Shown: positions 25,978 to 34,809 of the stretch, piece by piece
Layout of the letters: each line of letters opens with the position of its first letter
Position numbering within the stretch: the first letter of the stretch is position 1
Assembly: GCF_000710615.1 (NCBI RefSeq)
Contig: NZ_JDTH01000012.1
Coordinates: 1 to 64,000 of the forward strand
Source of the DNA: Haladaptatus cibarius D43
GTDB taxonomy: Archaea; Halobacteriota; Halobacteria; Halobacteriales; Haladaptataceae
Reading direction: 5' to 3'
Length of the DNA stretch: 64,000 nt
The notes under the pieces: model-generated
What the model was told of the DNA's origin: nothing
What the model saw: the letters and a program-made list of their open reading frames with translations, nothing else
Database searches by the model: none
Made by a program: the position numbers and the translations under genes

Positions 25978-26961
25978 TCAGTCTTCAAGCTCAGTCGTCG
26001 TTGCCGGTTCTGCTTGCAGATCACTGAATGAGACATAACGGTGTCCCTGTACGAATGCCACCGTACGATCCGACTCACTCGCTGTTTTATCATTGCGCAC
26101 TGACTGTGACAGTTCCAAATCGTCTGCGAGAAATAGTACTTGTTGGCGCTCACCGTATCGCTCCCAATCCGGATCCAGAACCTGTCGTAATTGCTCACGC
26201 TGTTCGTCGGTCAACTCATTTGCATCCTCGATACCCTCTTCGGTGAGGAGTACGTCATCGACACGACCGATAACGCGCGGCACTGCCGTTTTGACCTCTC
26301 CGTCAGTGTAGAACGCCAAGTGTTCGACCGGCTTGAACGACCGTCCTGGCTGGCAGTAATATAAGCCATGAGCTTGATACTCCGGCCACGCACGACGCGC
26401 TGCCACGACGAGCACACGGTCTTCCTTCCCGCTCACGAGATCCTCATCGTACACAAAGCGCGCTAATTCACGGAGCAGAAAGGCCTCACGCTCTGTGGGA
26501 ACTGCAGTCGTCTCTTCCGTGCTTGCGATATCTCTCGCCATGATTCCCTCCACAACGTCCACGAGATCATCGAAGTTCGCCCAAACCAGTCGTTCGTCAT
26601 CCAGTGCAGCGACAGCGCGTGGCGTCTCACCATCTGGCGTGAGAACGACGAGGCGTTGGAGTTCAGCACCATCTTCGTCAAGCGCAAGGAGATGGTTTTC
26701 GAGTTGTTCCTTACGGACGGCATCCCGTGCGGTTTTGGTTTCAAACCAGATCGCACTCGAGGATCGGATTGCGGCATCAGGCACGGACTTGACACCAGTA
26801 ACTTGGTTCTCGAAGCTAAGTAACGAGAGGTCTGACTCGTCGGTGAGTGCTTCGAGAATATCGGTGGTCAGCGAACTATTCACGTGTTGAAGGACGCTGA
26901 TCAGCGTTGAGGTAACGCGGTTTTCGCCCTGCGTGTATGTCGAAAAGAGTGGGTTGGTCAT
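25978..26961 (-). CDS. Orphan PD-(D/E)xK nuclease-like protein
   Basis: A 327-residue protein. The N-terminal ~160 residues fit a restriction-nuclease fold: helix, F-E-N-Q-V-T-G, S-V-P-D-A-A-I near 62, then I-W-F-E-T-K-T (Glu-x-Lys) near 72, and a later helix with Q-L-E-N-H-L. The middle part has a strand-rich V-L-V-V-A-A-R-R-A-W-P-E-Y section. The C-terminal part is acidic and helical. Nuclease activity is inferred from the D...ExK pattern. It stands alone, without methylase or helicase; a defence or repair role is possible but not shown. The start ATG at 26961 begins M-T-N-P-L-F. Confidence 0.6.
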   Translation of the reverse strand: MTNPLFSTYTQGENRVTSTLISVLQHVNSSLTTDILEALTDESDLSLLSFENQVTGVKSVPDAAIRSSSAIWFETKTARDAVRKEQLENHLLALDEDGAELQRLVVLTPDGETPRAVAALDDERLVWANFDDLVDVVEGIMARDIASTEETTAVPTEREAFLLRELARFVYDEDLVSGKEDRVLVVAARRAWPEYQAHGLYYCQPGRSFKPVEHLAFYTDGEVKTAVPRVIGRVDDVLLTEEGIEDANELTDEQREQLRQVLDPDWERYGERQQVLFLADDLELSQSVRNDKTASESDRTVAFVQGHRYVSFSDLQAEPATTTELED

Positions 26962-27245
26962 CGATTAGGTTGGGTGGGTCGTGGTGGAGTTTGATTCGGC
27001 GTTGTGACAATAGGACATCCGTGTGTAATTGTTCTTCAGCTACTGTTACTCTTTGTTATCCAGATGTAATCTTCGGTCGATGACACGACTTTAGATACTC
27101 ACCCTGTGAAATACAGATCCAGCTAGTTGGAAATTCAAATATTGAAAATATCAAATAATGTGCTAGTCTCACGGGTTGTTTGGGGTGTCAACGGAGATTC
27201 TCATCGGAGTTTGTTTGGTACTGGGTTGGTAACAGTGCACAAAGA

Positions 27246-28757
27246 ATGCCCAAAACTGACACCAAGTCCTTCGACGTCATCGAAGCAACCATCGACGAAA
27301 TCCATGCGGCTATCGAAGCCAAGGAAGTCACTGCCGAATCGCTCATCGACAATTACCTGGCGCGAATAGACGAATACGACGGCGATTTACACTCGATCCT
27401 AACGGTAAACCCCAACGCTCGCCAGCGGGCCAAACAGCTCGATTCTCAATTCGATACTGACGGCTTTGTCGGCCCACTTCATGGTGTGCCGATCATCGTC
27501 AAAGACAATCAGGATACTCACGACATGCCAACCACGGCAGGATCACAGGCCCTAGCAGAGTCAGTGCCATCGCAGGATGCATTCATCGTCGAACGCCTCC
27601 GTAACGCGGGTGGCATACTTCTCGCAAAAGCAAATTTACAGGAATTTTCGTACGGCGTCGATACGATCAGTTCACTCGGTGGAGAGACGCGAAACGCGTA
27701 TGCCCTCGATCGACGCCCATCCGGTTCAAGTGGCGGCACCGCTGCGGCAATCGCAGCCAATTTAGGGGTAGTTGGGACGGGATCGGACACGTGTTCGTCC
27801 GTTCGATCGCCCCCCGCGTTCAACAATCTGGTCGGGTTTCGACCAACGAGGGGGCTAGTCAGCCGAACCGGTATCATTCCCCTGAGTGAAACCCAAGATA
27901 CGGCGGGACCGATTACTCGAACTGTTACAGACGCCGCACGGATGCTTGATGTCCTGAGTGGCTACGACCCAGCGGATCCCATTACGGCACGAAGCGTGGC
28001 GAACATTCCCGATGACGGCTACGTCTCCCATCTTGACGAACACGGACTTGACGGGGCACGAATCGGTGTTGTCCAAGAATTTTTCGGGTTACAAAACGAG
28101 GAAAGTGCTCCCGAATCAGCGGCCACGAAAGTAACCTCCGTCATTGAGACTGCAATTGATGAGATGGAAGCGGCGGGAGCCACGATTATCGATTCTGTCG
28201 AGATAATCGATCAGGAATTTCTGGCATCTGCTCGCGTCATCCCCTACGAATTCAAGCGTGATTTCGACCACTACTTGGCGGAATTGGAAAATGAACTCCC
28301 GTATTGCACGCTCACAGAAATCATTGAGACGGGCCAAGTTGCCGAAGCAATAGCGTCTCGAATTGCGACCAGTGACCTTCTCGATGTTGACGTAGAGACG
28401 CTTGATGAGAACCGTGAGTACCTCCAGCGACTCGAAAGACGGAAGCAAATCAAAACAGACACCGTACAACGATTAGTGGATCAGAACCTCGACGCACTGT
28501 TGTATCCCCCATCGACGATTCCACCGGTCAAACGTCCCAATAACCAGCCGTTTGACGAACTACCCTGCGAGTTGGCTGCACATACAGGGTTGCCTTCGAT
28601 AGTTGTGCAAGCCGGTTTCACGGATGATGGACTCCCGGTTGGAGTCGAACTCTTGGGACGAGCGTTTGCCGAACCGCGACTCTTTGAACTCGCCTATTCG
28701 TACGAACAAGCAACGAAACACCGACAACCACCAGATGATTTCGGAGAAATTGCCTAA
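27246..28757 (+). CDS. Amidase signature-family enzyme
   Basis: From ATG 27246 the protein has 503 residues. The catalytic triad is in place: Lys86 in V-P-I-I-V-K-D-N, Ser161 in G-S-S-G-G and Ser185 in T-C-S-S-V-R-S-P, with the family's spacing of 75 and 24. The S-x-V-R-S-P-P-A-F-N-N-L form is that of aliphatic amidases rather than GatA. GatB/GatC partners are absent, which supports a free amidase acting on small amides. The open frame begins earlier (27180), but the first 22 codons look non-coding. It is monocistronic; the spacer before it (26962-27245) has no other gene. Confidence 0.88.
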   Translation: MPKTDTKSFDVIEATIDEIHAAIEAKEVTAESLIDNYLARIDEYDGDLHSILTVNPNARQRAKQLDSQFDTDGFVGPLHGVPIIVKDNQDTHDMPTTAGSQALAESVPSQDAFIVERLRNAGGILLAKANLQEFSYGVDTISSLGGETRNAYALDRRPSGSSGGTAAAIAANLGVVGTGSDTCSSVRSPPAFNNLVGFRPTRGLVSRTGIIPLSETQDTAGPITRTVTDAARMLDVLSGYDPADPITARSVANIPDDGYVSHLDEHGLDGARIGVVQEFFGLQNEESAPESAATKVTSVIETAIDEMEAAGATIIDSVEIIDQEFLASARVIPYEFKRDFDHYLAELENELPYCTLTEIIETGQVAEAIASRIATSDLLDVDVETLDENREYLQRLERRKQIKTDTVQRLVDQNLDALLYPPSTIPPVKRPNNQPFDELPCELAAHTGLPSIVVQAGFTDDGLPVGVELLGRAFAEPRLFELAYSYEQATKHRQPPDDFGEIA

Positions 28758-28829
28758 TTTCTTCTTGAGGTCTATAGACAACGTTGGTAAGGATCTCATC
28801 TCGATGCTAGTATTAAGCGCGTTTTTGGC

Positions 28830-29582
28830 TTACAAGGCTCGAGGGTACAGGATTTCGGGCGATATCCCGAGTTTTTCGTCCTCTCCTGGATCATCCTCTT
28901 CGGGCAGTGCGGGATACTCATTCGACTCACTTCTACGGCCTAGTTCGATTCTCTTCGCGGTCAGCGCGAGTACCGCTGCGTCGAGAACGTCGTCCAGTCG
29001 CCCTTTCGAAATCCGTTCGTGCCACTCCACTCTATCCTTTCGCTGGTCAACGACCGCTTCGACCTCTTTATGAAGATCCGAATCAGTGCGTAGCACTTCA
29101 AGCCGCTCTTCACGCCCCGCTACTGTATCCTTCGCATACTCGATATCATGGACAAAGCGTCGGAAGCAAATCTCTGGATGGCTCTCGTACATCTTTGTGA
29201 GTGCGTCTTCGTACTCTTGGAGGAAGACGTCGACCTCACGAATTCGAGGGAAAAGCCACCAACTCTGGCTTCCCAGCGAACCACCGTTCATTTCCCGTGC
29301 ATCACCATACTGCTCGGTTTCGACGATTGCTTTCCGAGGAATCGAAAAGACGGTGTTTCCCTGGCTTTTCAGTCGTTCACTCGCCTCCTCATCGCACGCT
29401 CGAACACCATCTTCGGGAAGTCCAATCGGGATGTCGACGAGTATCGATCGGACATCGTCATCTTGTCCGTGTTCGTGCCAGACGTTGAGTATCGACGGTT
29501 CGGTGGTAACGAGCGTCTCGTTGCCTGTTTTGACGACGGCCCAACAGCCACCAGCCCAGTCTACTCCAAGATATGATACCAT
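28830..29582 (-). CDS. DUF429 protein (RNase H-like fold)
   Basis: The start at ATG 29582 gives 250 residues: M-V-S-Y-L-G-V-D-W-A-G, the DUF429 beginning, with an RNase H-like acidic strand. The second block is I-L-V-D-I-P-I-G-L-P-E near residue 50, the third has F-P-R-I-R-E-V-D (near 115) and Y-E-S-H-P-E-I-C-F-R (near 130), and the last is D-D-V-L-D-A-A-V-L-A-L near 200. The set of acidic residues suggests a metal-dependent nuclease-like fold, but no DUF429 activity is established to my knowledge. Frame upstream of 29582 lacks conserved features. Its neighbour upstream is a lipoprotein gene. Confidence 0.8.
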   Translation of the reverse strand: MVSYLGVDWAGGCWAVVKTGNETLVTTEPSILNVWHEHGQDDDVRSILVDIPIGLPEDGVRACDEEASERLKSQGNTVFSIPRKAIVETEQYGDAREMNGGSLGSQSWWLFPRIREVDVFLQEYEDALTKMYESHPEICFRRFVHDIEYAKDTVAGREERLEVLRTDSDLHKEVEAVVDQRKDRVEWHERISKGRLDDVLDAAVLALTAKRIELGRRSESNEYPALPEEDDPGEDEKLGISPEILYPRAL

Positions 29583-29755
29583 ACGAAAGGAAAAATATAG
29601 AGCGCGCTTTAATGTACGGGGTTTGATAGAGCCGCCGGATTCTGAACGCCAGACCTCTTCAAGCGAGGACGACATCATCCTCAAAACGGGGAGTAGAACG
29701 GTGTTTGAGCGGATGACTGTATAGTTACAATTTCCAGATCGGGGTAGACGTAATA

Positions 29756-30682
29756 TCATCTTCGATATATGTGTGTAAAGTATCTGTCAGATTCATACTG
29801 AACGAGCGGTACGAAGTCGCGTTCACCCATCGAAAGTTGATCGAGAAGAGCAGTGTACGCCTCCGAATACGGTTTACACTCGTTGTATCCATCTTCGATT
29901 GCTTGGATGACGATTTCTCGCTGCTGGCGCGTGAGGCCATCGAGAACGACACTCTCTCCTCTGTGGATGTGCTCGACGAATTCGTCGTACGACTCGGCGA
30001 CGAGGGTGGCGGTCACGGCGGCACGTGTGACCTTGACGGGTCGCTCATTGTCGAATGTCAATCGCAAAAGTGTGTCTTCCCATTCGACGTACTCGGTGTC
30101 AGTGTTCGGGACGAACTGGGACTCCTGTCGCAACTCGTCGGATACATACGCGAAGACGACTGAAAACGAGGTGAAGTGTGGAGCGTGGATTTTCACCTTG
30201 TTCTCCAACGCGCTGTGAATCGACTTGCGGTCTTGGGCGGGGAGCTCTGTAAAGTGATGGACTATCTCGTCGTCCGAGAGGGTCGATTCGTCGACTCCTA
30301 TTTTCACGGAGTATTCGTATCCGGGTGTCTCTATCCGGTCGTGTACGGTGTACTCAACTTGGTAGTAGTCTTCTCCTTGCTCCGTGACGACGTACTCCGT
30401 CCGTGGGTGCGGAACGTAGTATCCCAGCGTGGTCGCTTCGTTAGTCTCGAGCGCATCTCTCACGGCAATCCGACTAGCGTACGACAGACTATCGACGGGT
30501 GTGGTGAACTCATTCAGCAAGTAGGAGTCTTTTGCTCTGTCCAGAGAGAAGGTGGTGCGTTCCGAACACGACGATGCTGTATTGGAAATCGACGACAGAC
30601 ACCCCGAAAGGGTTGCAACGCCCGAACATCCCACTGCTTGGAGTGCTCGTCGCCGACTACATTCGAGAGGAGGGCGGGTCAT
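29756..30682 (-). CDS. Secreted lipoprotein of unknown function
   Basis: A 308-residue protein with a Tat-like lipoprotein signal: C-S-R-R-R-A-L-Q-A-V-G at residues 8-18, a short hydrophobic stretch, then the lipobox L-S-G-C near 28. The mature part is hydrophilic, rich in acidic residues and Tyr, with Y-V-V-T-E-Q-G-E-D-Y-Y-Q-V-E-Y near 95-110 and repeated charged strands, typical of haloarchaeal surface lipoproteins of unknown role. Export through Tat and lipid anchoring outside the membrane are expected. It has no operon partner; 173 bases separate it from the DUF429 start. Confidence 0.72.
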   Translation of the reverse strand: MTRPPLECSRRRALQAVGCSGVATLSGCLSSISNTASSCSERTTFSLDRAKDSYLLNEFTTPVDSLSYASRIAVRDALETNEATTLGYYVPHPRTEYVVTEQGEDYYQVEYTVHDRIETPGYEYSVKIGVDESTLSDDEIVHHFTELPAQDRKSIHSALENKVKIHAPHFTSFSVVFAYVSDELRQESQFVPNTDTEYVEWEDTLLRLTFDNERPVKVTRAAVTATLVAESYDEFVEHIHRGESVVLDGLTRQQREIVIQAIEDGYNECKPYSEAYTALLDQLSMGERDFVPLVQYESDRYFTHIYRR

Positions 30683-31035
30683 ACGCGGTTGTTCGTTTCA
30701 TACGAAATAAATACTGTGGAAAGAGACATATCTAAATAAACAATGGGGAAACGAAGGCCCTCGCCGATCGCGCTGGTTCGGGGAGACGTTCGCCTTGGTG
30801 TGCGTCAATGCAGACTACTCGCTCGGTGCTGGTGTCGTCGGGAGCGGCTAGATTACGTTCGCCGTTCCAGATGGAACGTCGCTACGTGACGATTCGCTGG
30901 ACGGATTTCCGACGTGGGGAACTGTAGAAGAAGCAACGAAGTGGAGTTCGGTCGGTAACTTCTTCGCTTCTTTCTCGCCAAAACAAGTTAACAGTGGTGA
31001 ACGATTTATGTGGCTCCGCACATCTTATTAGCTCG
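30683..31035. other. Spacer with weak coding traces
   Basis: This 353-base stretch has no intact gene. One plus-strand frame across 30770-31015 reads like haloarchaeal protein (A-D-Y-S-L-G-A-G-V-V-G-S-G, TAG, I-T-F-A-V-P-D-G-T-S-L) with an in-frame TAG, so it may be a gene scar. The family is not recognised. The promoter of the following membrane-protein gene should lie at its right end. Confidence 0.3.
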
Positions 31036-31590
31036 ATGTATAGAACATCAAACACGGGCAAGAACATCGGGCTGATAATCGCAGTGTTCGGCGTTGTCGG
31101 TATCGGAATCGGTCTCACCGGATTCATCAGCGTCGGCTGGATGCAGGGGACGTTCACGAACCCGGAGCAGGGCGAGATAGCGAACTCCTTCGGACAACTG
31201 TTCGTCGGTCTCATCCTCCTGCAGAGCATCATCCTCGCGTTCTTCACCGGTCCAACGATTGCAACGGTCACGGGCCTAATTAGTGGCCTCTCGACAGCTG
31301 ACGGCAAGCAGGCCGCCGTCGTCAACGGAGTCGGGTCATTCGTCGGCTTCTACGTGATGGTCGTCGTCGCAGTCGTCGTCATGTCGCTGGCTTACGACGG
31401 CGGAAGTAGCTCGGGTGGATCCTCCGAGAGCCTTTTCGACCTCGGGAACACGCTCACGACAGCGTTGAAAGTCGGTATCCCAACTGGGGCAGTGGGTGTG
31501 ATTGCTGGGTATCTCGGGACATACTTCCGGACTGGGGTCGTCTCGGGTGGGCAACGAGCAGGTGTGAGTACGGCGCAATCGGACGACTGA
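31036..31590 (+). CDS. Four-helix membrane protein of unknown function
   Basis: ATG 31036 (M-Y-R-T-S-N-T-G-K-N) is the likely start, giving 184 residues. Four hydrophobic segments are visible: I-I-A-V-F-G-V-V-G-I-G-I near 10-30, F-V-G-L-I-L-L-Q-S-I-I-L-A-F near 55-75, V-G-F-Y-V-M-V-V-V-A-V-V-V near 102-120, and I-P-T-G-A-V-G-V-I-A-G-Y near 147-165. A Gly/Ser-rich linker precedes the last. No transport or enzyme motif is present. It is a single gene between a spacer and the broken SIMPL gene, and should reside in the cytoplasmic membrane. Confidence 0.68.
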   Translation: MYRTSNTGKNIGLIIAVFGVVGIGIGLTGFISVGWMQGTFTNPEQGEIANSFGQLFVGLILLQSIILAFFTGPTIATVTGLISGLSTADGKQAAVVNGVGSFVGFYVMVVVAVVVMSLAYDGGSSSGGSSESLFDLGNTLTTALKVGIPTGAVGVIAGYLGTYFRTGVVSGGQRAGVSTAQSDD

Positions 31591-31962
31591 GATCAAGTGA
31601 TGATGATTTTATGCTCGAATTTCTCTAGCTTGCTCTGCCAAGATAGGTAAGAACTACGCAGTGCCATAGGACTTGATGCTGTCTTGTCGGTTCTACAGCA
31701 ACCTTAATTAACGGTAGGGATGTGCTGTTGGGTGACTACTCGTTGGGAAACCCCCAGATAACGACGCGGGGACTCAACTTCCCCACTCATATCTGCGACG
31801 GTCTCGGTGACTTGCGTTCGTTTGACTACTGTACAACCGTGGCGCTCGGAGACCGATCTACATGACAAGTGCCGACAGAGCAACGATGGACCGAACCAAT
31901 TTCAAGAGCTGTTCTACCACAGCCACGACAACAGATTTCACAATTGAAGTGAATATTCGAGT
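31591..31962. other. Spacer, nothing recognised
   Basis: This 372-base stretch has no convincing gene, repeat or RNA. Short protein-like traces on the plus strand (31770-31870) do not match a family I know. Confidence 0.35.
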
Positions 31963-32610
31963 ATGACCGAGCAGACGATTACGACCACCGCCGTTGGTCG
32001 GACGAGTGCCCCACCCGACGAAGTCGACCTCTAGTTTGAAGCCCGCGCGGTCAATCCGGACGTTACGACCGCTCGTCGCGAAGTAGCAGACCAAGCGCTG
32101 GTGCTTCGGGAGGAACTCGATGCGGTGGGGATTCCCGACGAGCGAATCCGAACGAGTCGGTTTCGAATCCGACAGCGGCCACCAGACCATGGGAGACATT
32201 CAGAGTCCGATCCCGAGAGCCAACCGTACCAAGCAACCGAAATCATCAGTGTCGTTCTCTTGAACCTGGATCGCCTCGGAGATGTGCTCTCGGTTGCGGT
32301 TGACGATGCTGGCGTCGAGATCAACGAGGTTGCGTTTACGTTCCAAACAGAAACTCAACGAAACCTCCGGCAGATGGCCATTACGGATGCAGTCAACACA
32401 GCGCGACAGAACGCTACTGCTGCAGCCACCGCTGAGAATCTGACCGTCGGGAGTGTGCAGTCAATCGTGACTGACCCTGACTCTCGCCCTCGCCGATTGC
32501 GGGCGGGGCAGGTATTGGCGATGGATACAGCAGAGCCAGGAAGCGTCACAAGTGGCCCAATCGACGTTTCGGTTAGTGTCGAAGTAGAATATCACCTCGA
32601 AGAAGCCTGA
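31963..32610 (+). pseudogene. SIMPL-domain (DUF541) protein interrupted by one amber codon
   Basis: From ATG 31963 the frame reads M-T-E-Q-T-I-T-T-T-A-V-G-R, a typical SIMPL beginning, up to E-V-D-L, then TAG at 32032-32034, then F-E-A-R-A-V-N-P-D-V and the rest of the domain in the same frame to the stop at 32608-32610. The missing residue is expected to be Gln (CAG), so a single C-to-T change explains the stop. The remaining ~190 residues look intact (A-I-T-D-A-V-N-T-A-R-Q-N-A, ending V-S-V-E-V-E-Y-H-L). SIMPL proteins are small oligomeric proteins of uncertain function. The domain could still be made from a downstream start. Confidence 0.8.
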
Positions 32611-32718
32611 AATGTGACTCTCTCGTTGTATTCTTTTTCTACTATTTGCGGAACTGGTTCGACGAACACGAGAGACCAATTCTAGTCAGTGACCGAAAAG
32701 CAATGCATTCCTCACGCT

Positions 32719-33942
32719 TCAGAGAGCGCCAACCGACGTAAGAACTAGCAACACCACTAGCACAACCGAGACTACCGTGCCAGCGACGAGTGGTTTGTTC
32801 TCCATCGCCTTTTGTTGGATTGGCATCGCGGCGTACTCCTCATTGAATGACTCCATGTTCTCCTCGTCGTAGAAGTACTTCGTCTTGAATGCGAACCGTT
32901 CGGTCACTGCACAGCCCGTACAAATTGGCGTCCCTTCGACTCGCTCGGTCTTGGTGTGACTACCGCAGCTGATGCTGCCACAGTTCGCACAGTAGGTGAA
33001 CGTCGATGCGTTCTCATCGCCACATTGCACACATTGATGAATGCCGTCTTCGATCGTGACGCGTGATGGCCCAGCGGCGTAATACTCGTAAGGGTACGAA
33101 TACTGCTGTAATTCCGTCCGCTGGCGAATTTTCGGAAGATACATCGGCGTAATGGACTGCATTGAAATATCCGATTGTTTCGGCTCACAGGTCTTCTCGT
33201 AGTCGACGTTGTTATCGCCAGTGTAGTGTACCGTCGTCGTGTGCCGGGCCCGTATCCGGTCGACGGCCCAATCTTTGTACTCGGTCTCGGTTTGGCCGAA
33301 TCGCTTCACATCGAGGTCGTCGAACTCGTCGCGGAACGAGTCTTCATCGAGGTTTACGCTCCGGCGCAAGTTGGTTGCAATGAGCTGGCCGACGTCGTCA
33401 TCGAGAACCGTTGGGCGAGACTGGTCGGCGTGAACGACTATCTTGTCTGTCTCGTTGATGCGGTGGATGACGCCGACAGTCGTTTCGAAGACAGCATTCG
33501 TTTTGGCAGTGATTACAGCGGTTGGTTCGAACGTCACATGAGCCGTGGAGTTCGGAATGTCTGTCGGTTCGATGTTTTCGATGTCACGAAACGCCTCTCT
33601 TACAGGGGCTTCAACGGTGCCTGTCGGATCGAACGGTCGTAGTGTCTCGTTGCATAGAATCTCGATGCAGCCATTATAGAGGTCAAGTCCCACCTCGTCG
33701 GCGATGTCCCGCAATCGTTTCCCGTCGATGAGTTCGATTGGGTACGGGTCATTGTTGTTATTGAGACGCGTTGCATACTCTTGTGCTGGCTCGGTGAATC
33801 GCCCGGTCGTAACGACCATCCCTCGTTTGGGACCGTCGTAGTCGAAGGTCGCAATTGCAGAGTGGAGTTTTTGAACGACGGGTCGGCCGACGGTGACCTC
33901 AAATGGCACGACCACGATGCGCACGTAGGCGTCGTCGGCCAT
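32719..33942 (-). CDS. Restriction endonuclease-like (Mrr-type) zinc-ribbon membrane protein
   Basis: A 407-residue protein of a conserved haloarchaeal family. The N-terminal ~115 residues look like a Mrr-like nuclease half: V-V-Q-K-L-H-S-A-I-A, R-G-M-V-V-T-T-G-R-F-T, L-I-D-G-K-R-L. A long middle domain of unknown fold follows. A double zinc ribbon near 300-345 has C-V-Q-C, C-A-N-C, C-x-S-H and C-T-G-C. The protein ends with one transmembrane helix (V-V-S-V-V-L-V-V-L-L-V-L). Sensing or cutting DNA at the membrane is conceivable but unproven. There is no partner gene; an old PIN remnant lies upstream. Confidence 0.7.
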   Translation of the reverse strand: MADDAYVRIVVVPFEVTVGRPVVQKLHSAIATFDYDGPKRGMVVTTGRFTEPAQEYATRLNNNNDPYPIELIDGKRLRDIADEVGLDLYNGCIEILCNETLRPFDPTGTVEAPVREAFRDIENIEPTDIPNSTAHVTFEPTAVITAKTNAVFETTVGVIHRINETDKIVVHADQSRPTVLDDDVGQLIATNLRRSVNLDEDSFRDEFDDLDVKRFGQTETEYKDWAVDRIRARHTTTVHYTGDNNVDYEKTCEPKQSDISMQSITPMYLPKIRQRTELQQYSYPYEYYAAGPSRVTIEDGIHQCVQCGDENASTFTYCANCGSISCGSHTKTERVEGTPICTGCAVTERFAFKTKYFYDEENMESFNEEYAAMPIQQKAMENKPLVAGTVVSVVLVVLLVLTSVGAL

Positions 33943-34044
33943 CTCCTTCGACTATCGCGTGCCCTTGTCGTGCCGCTCTTAGCGGCACGCGTTGTTGGCC
34001 TCAGCGACATATTCGCCGGGCGTGATGTCCATCTCGGACGTCTC

Positions 34045-34197
34045 TCAGACCTCTCGATCAACCGACACCATCTTGAAACCCATCGTCCGAAAATCACTGT
34101 CGAAGGCGAACAAATGCTCTATCTCGTGCTCTCGAGCAAGCACTGCGCTCGTCTGATCGACCAACGAAATCTGCTGGTCATCGAAACGCTCGAACTC
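34045..34197 (-). pseudogene. C-terminal remnant of a PIN-domain toxin
   Basis: Between in-frame stops at 34198-34200 (TAG) and 34045-34047 (TGA) the minus strand encodes 50 residues. These include L-V-D-Q-T-S-A-V-L-A-R-E-H, then L-F-A-F-D-S-D-F-R-T-M-G-F, ending V-D-R-E-V. This is the second half of a PIN domain: the Asp of helix V-D-Q-T and the Asp pair of F-D-S-D-F are two of the acidic active-site positions. The N-terminal half and any antitoxin are missing. Just downstream lies a short GC stem (GCCGCTCTTAGCGGC, 33971-33985). Confidence 0.65.
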
Positions 34198-34216
34198 CTA
34201 AATAGACTAAAAGACC

Positions 34217-34604
34217 ATGTCAACGAAATCCCCTAGTGAACTTGAAGCTGACGAGACGGCACAGAAACGCGCACAGTGAGACCAGTTTTCCTTCGACGTT
34301 GATGTCCCAGGCCTCATCGAAGTGACCAACGAGAGCCACGAGAATCCGGTAGACAACCAGTCACCGTCTCCATCGACGACGTGCTGGCAAACTGATGGCA
34401 TGCACGTGCCCACATCACGTCCACCGCAACGCCTTCTGTAAACACATGGCCGCCGTCGAAAACGCAATTAACGACGGGACACTCGACGCCTTCCCCTCGG
34501 AGGATGAAAACGGTGCCGAACCAGATGACTGCGACTGCGACGGCCTCGGTGACTTCCGGTGCTGGCCATGCGTGCGAACGGGACGGAAGGAACTGCCGAA
34601 TTAA
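34217..34604 (+). pseudogene. SWIM zinc-finger protein with nonsense and frameshift mutations
   Basis: From ATG 34217 the frame reads M-S-T-K-S-P-S-E-L-E-A-D, meets TGA at 34277-34279, continues as F-S-F-D-V-D-V-P-G-L-I-E-V-T-N-E-S-H, then shifts. The end is in another frame: C-T-C-P-H-H-V-H-R-N-A-F-C-K-H-M-A-A-V (the C-x-C-x(n)-C-x-H SWIM finger), ending C-W-P-C-V-R-T-G-R-K-E-L-P-N at TAA 34602-34604. Small SWIM proteins are common in haloarchaea and may bind DNA or protein. At least one stop and one frameshift make this copy dead. Confidence 0.8.
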
Positions 34605-34809
34605 CCACCGCTTCAGCTCTTTTTCTCCATGACACGCCAAGTGACGGTCTCGGATATCACCGACCAGCGAACGCTCACAGAAAGCACAGATGTAGCGGTC
34701 AAACGTTATTAGTCGCCAGTAGGAGAGTGAACTACCGAGATATAGTCGGAATTCCAACTAAAACGCGCTTTCGAGAGATGCCAAGTACCATGCACGGCCA
34801 GCCCTTATT

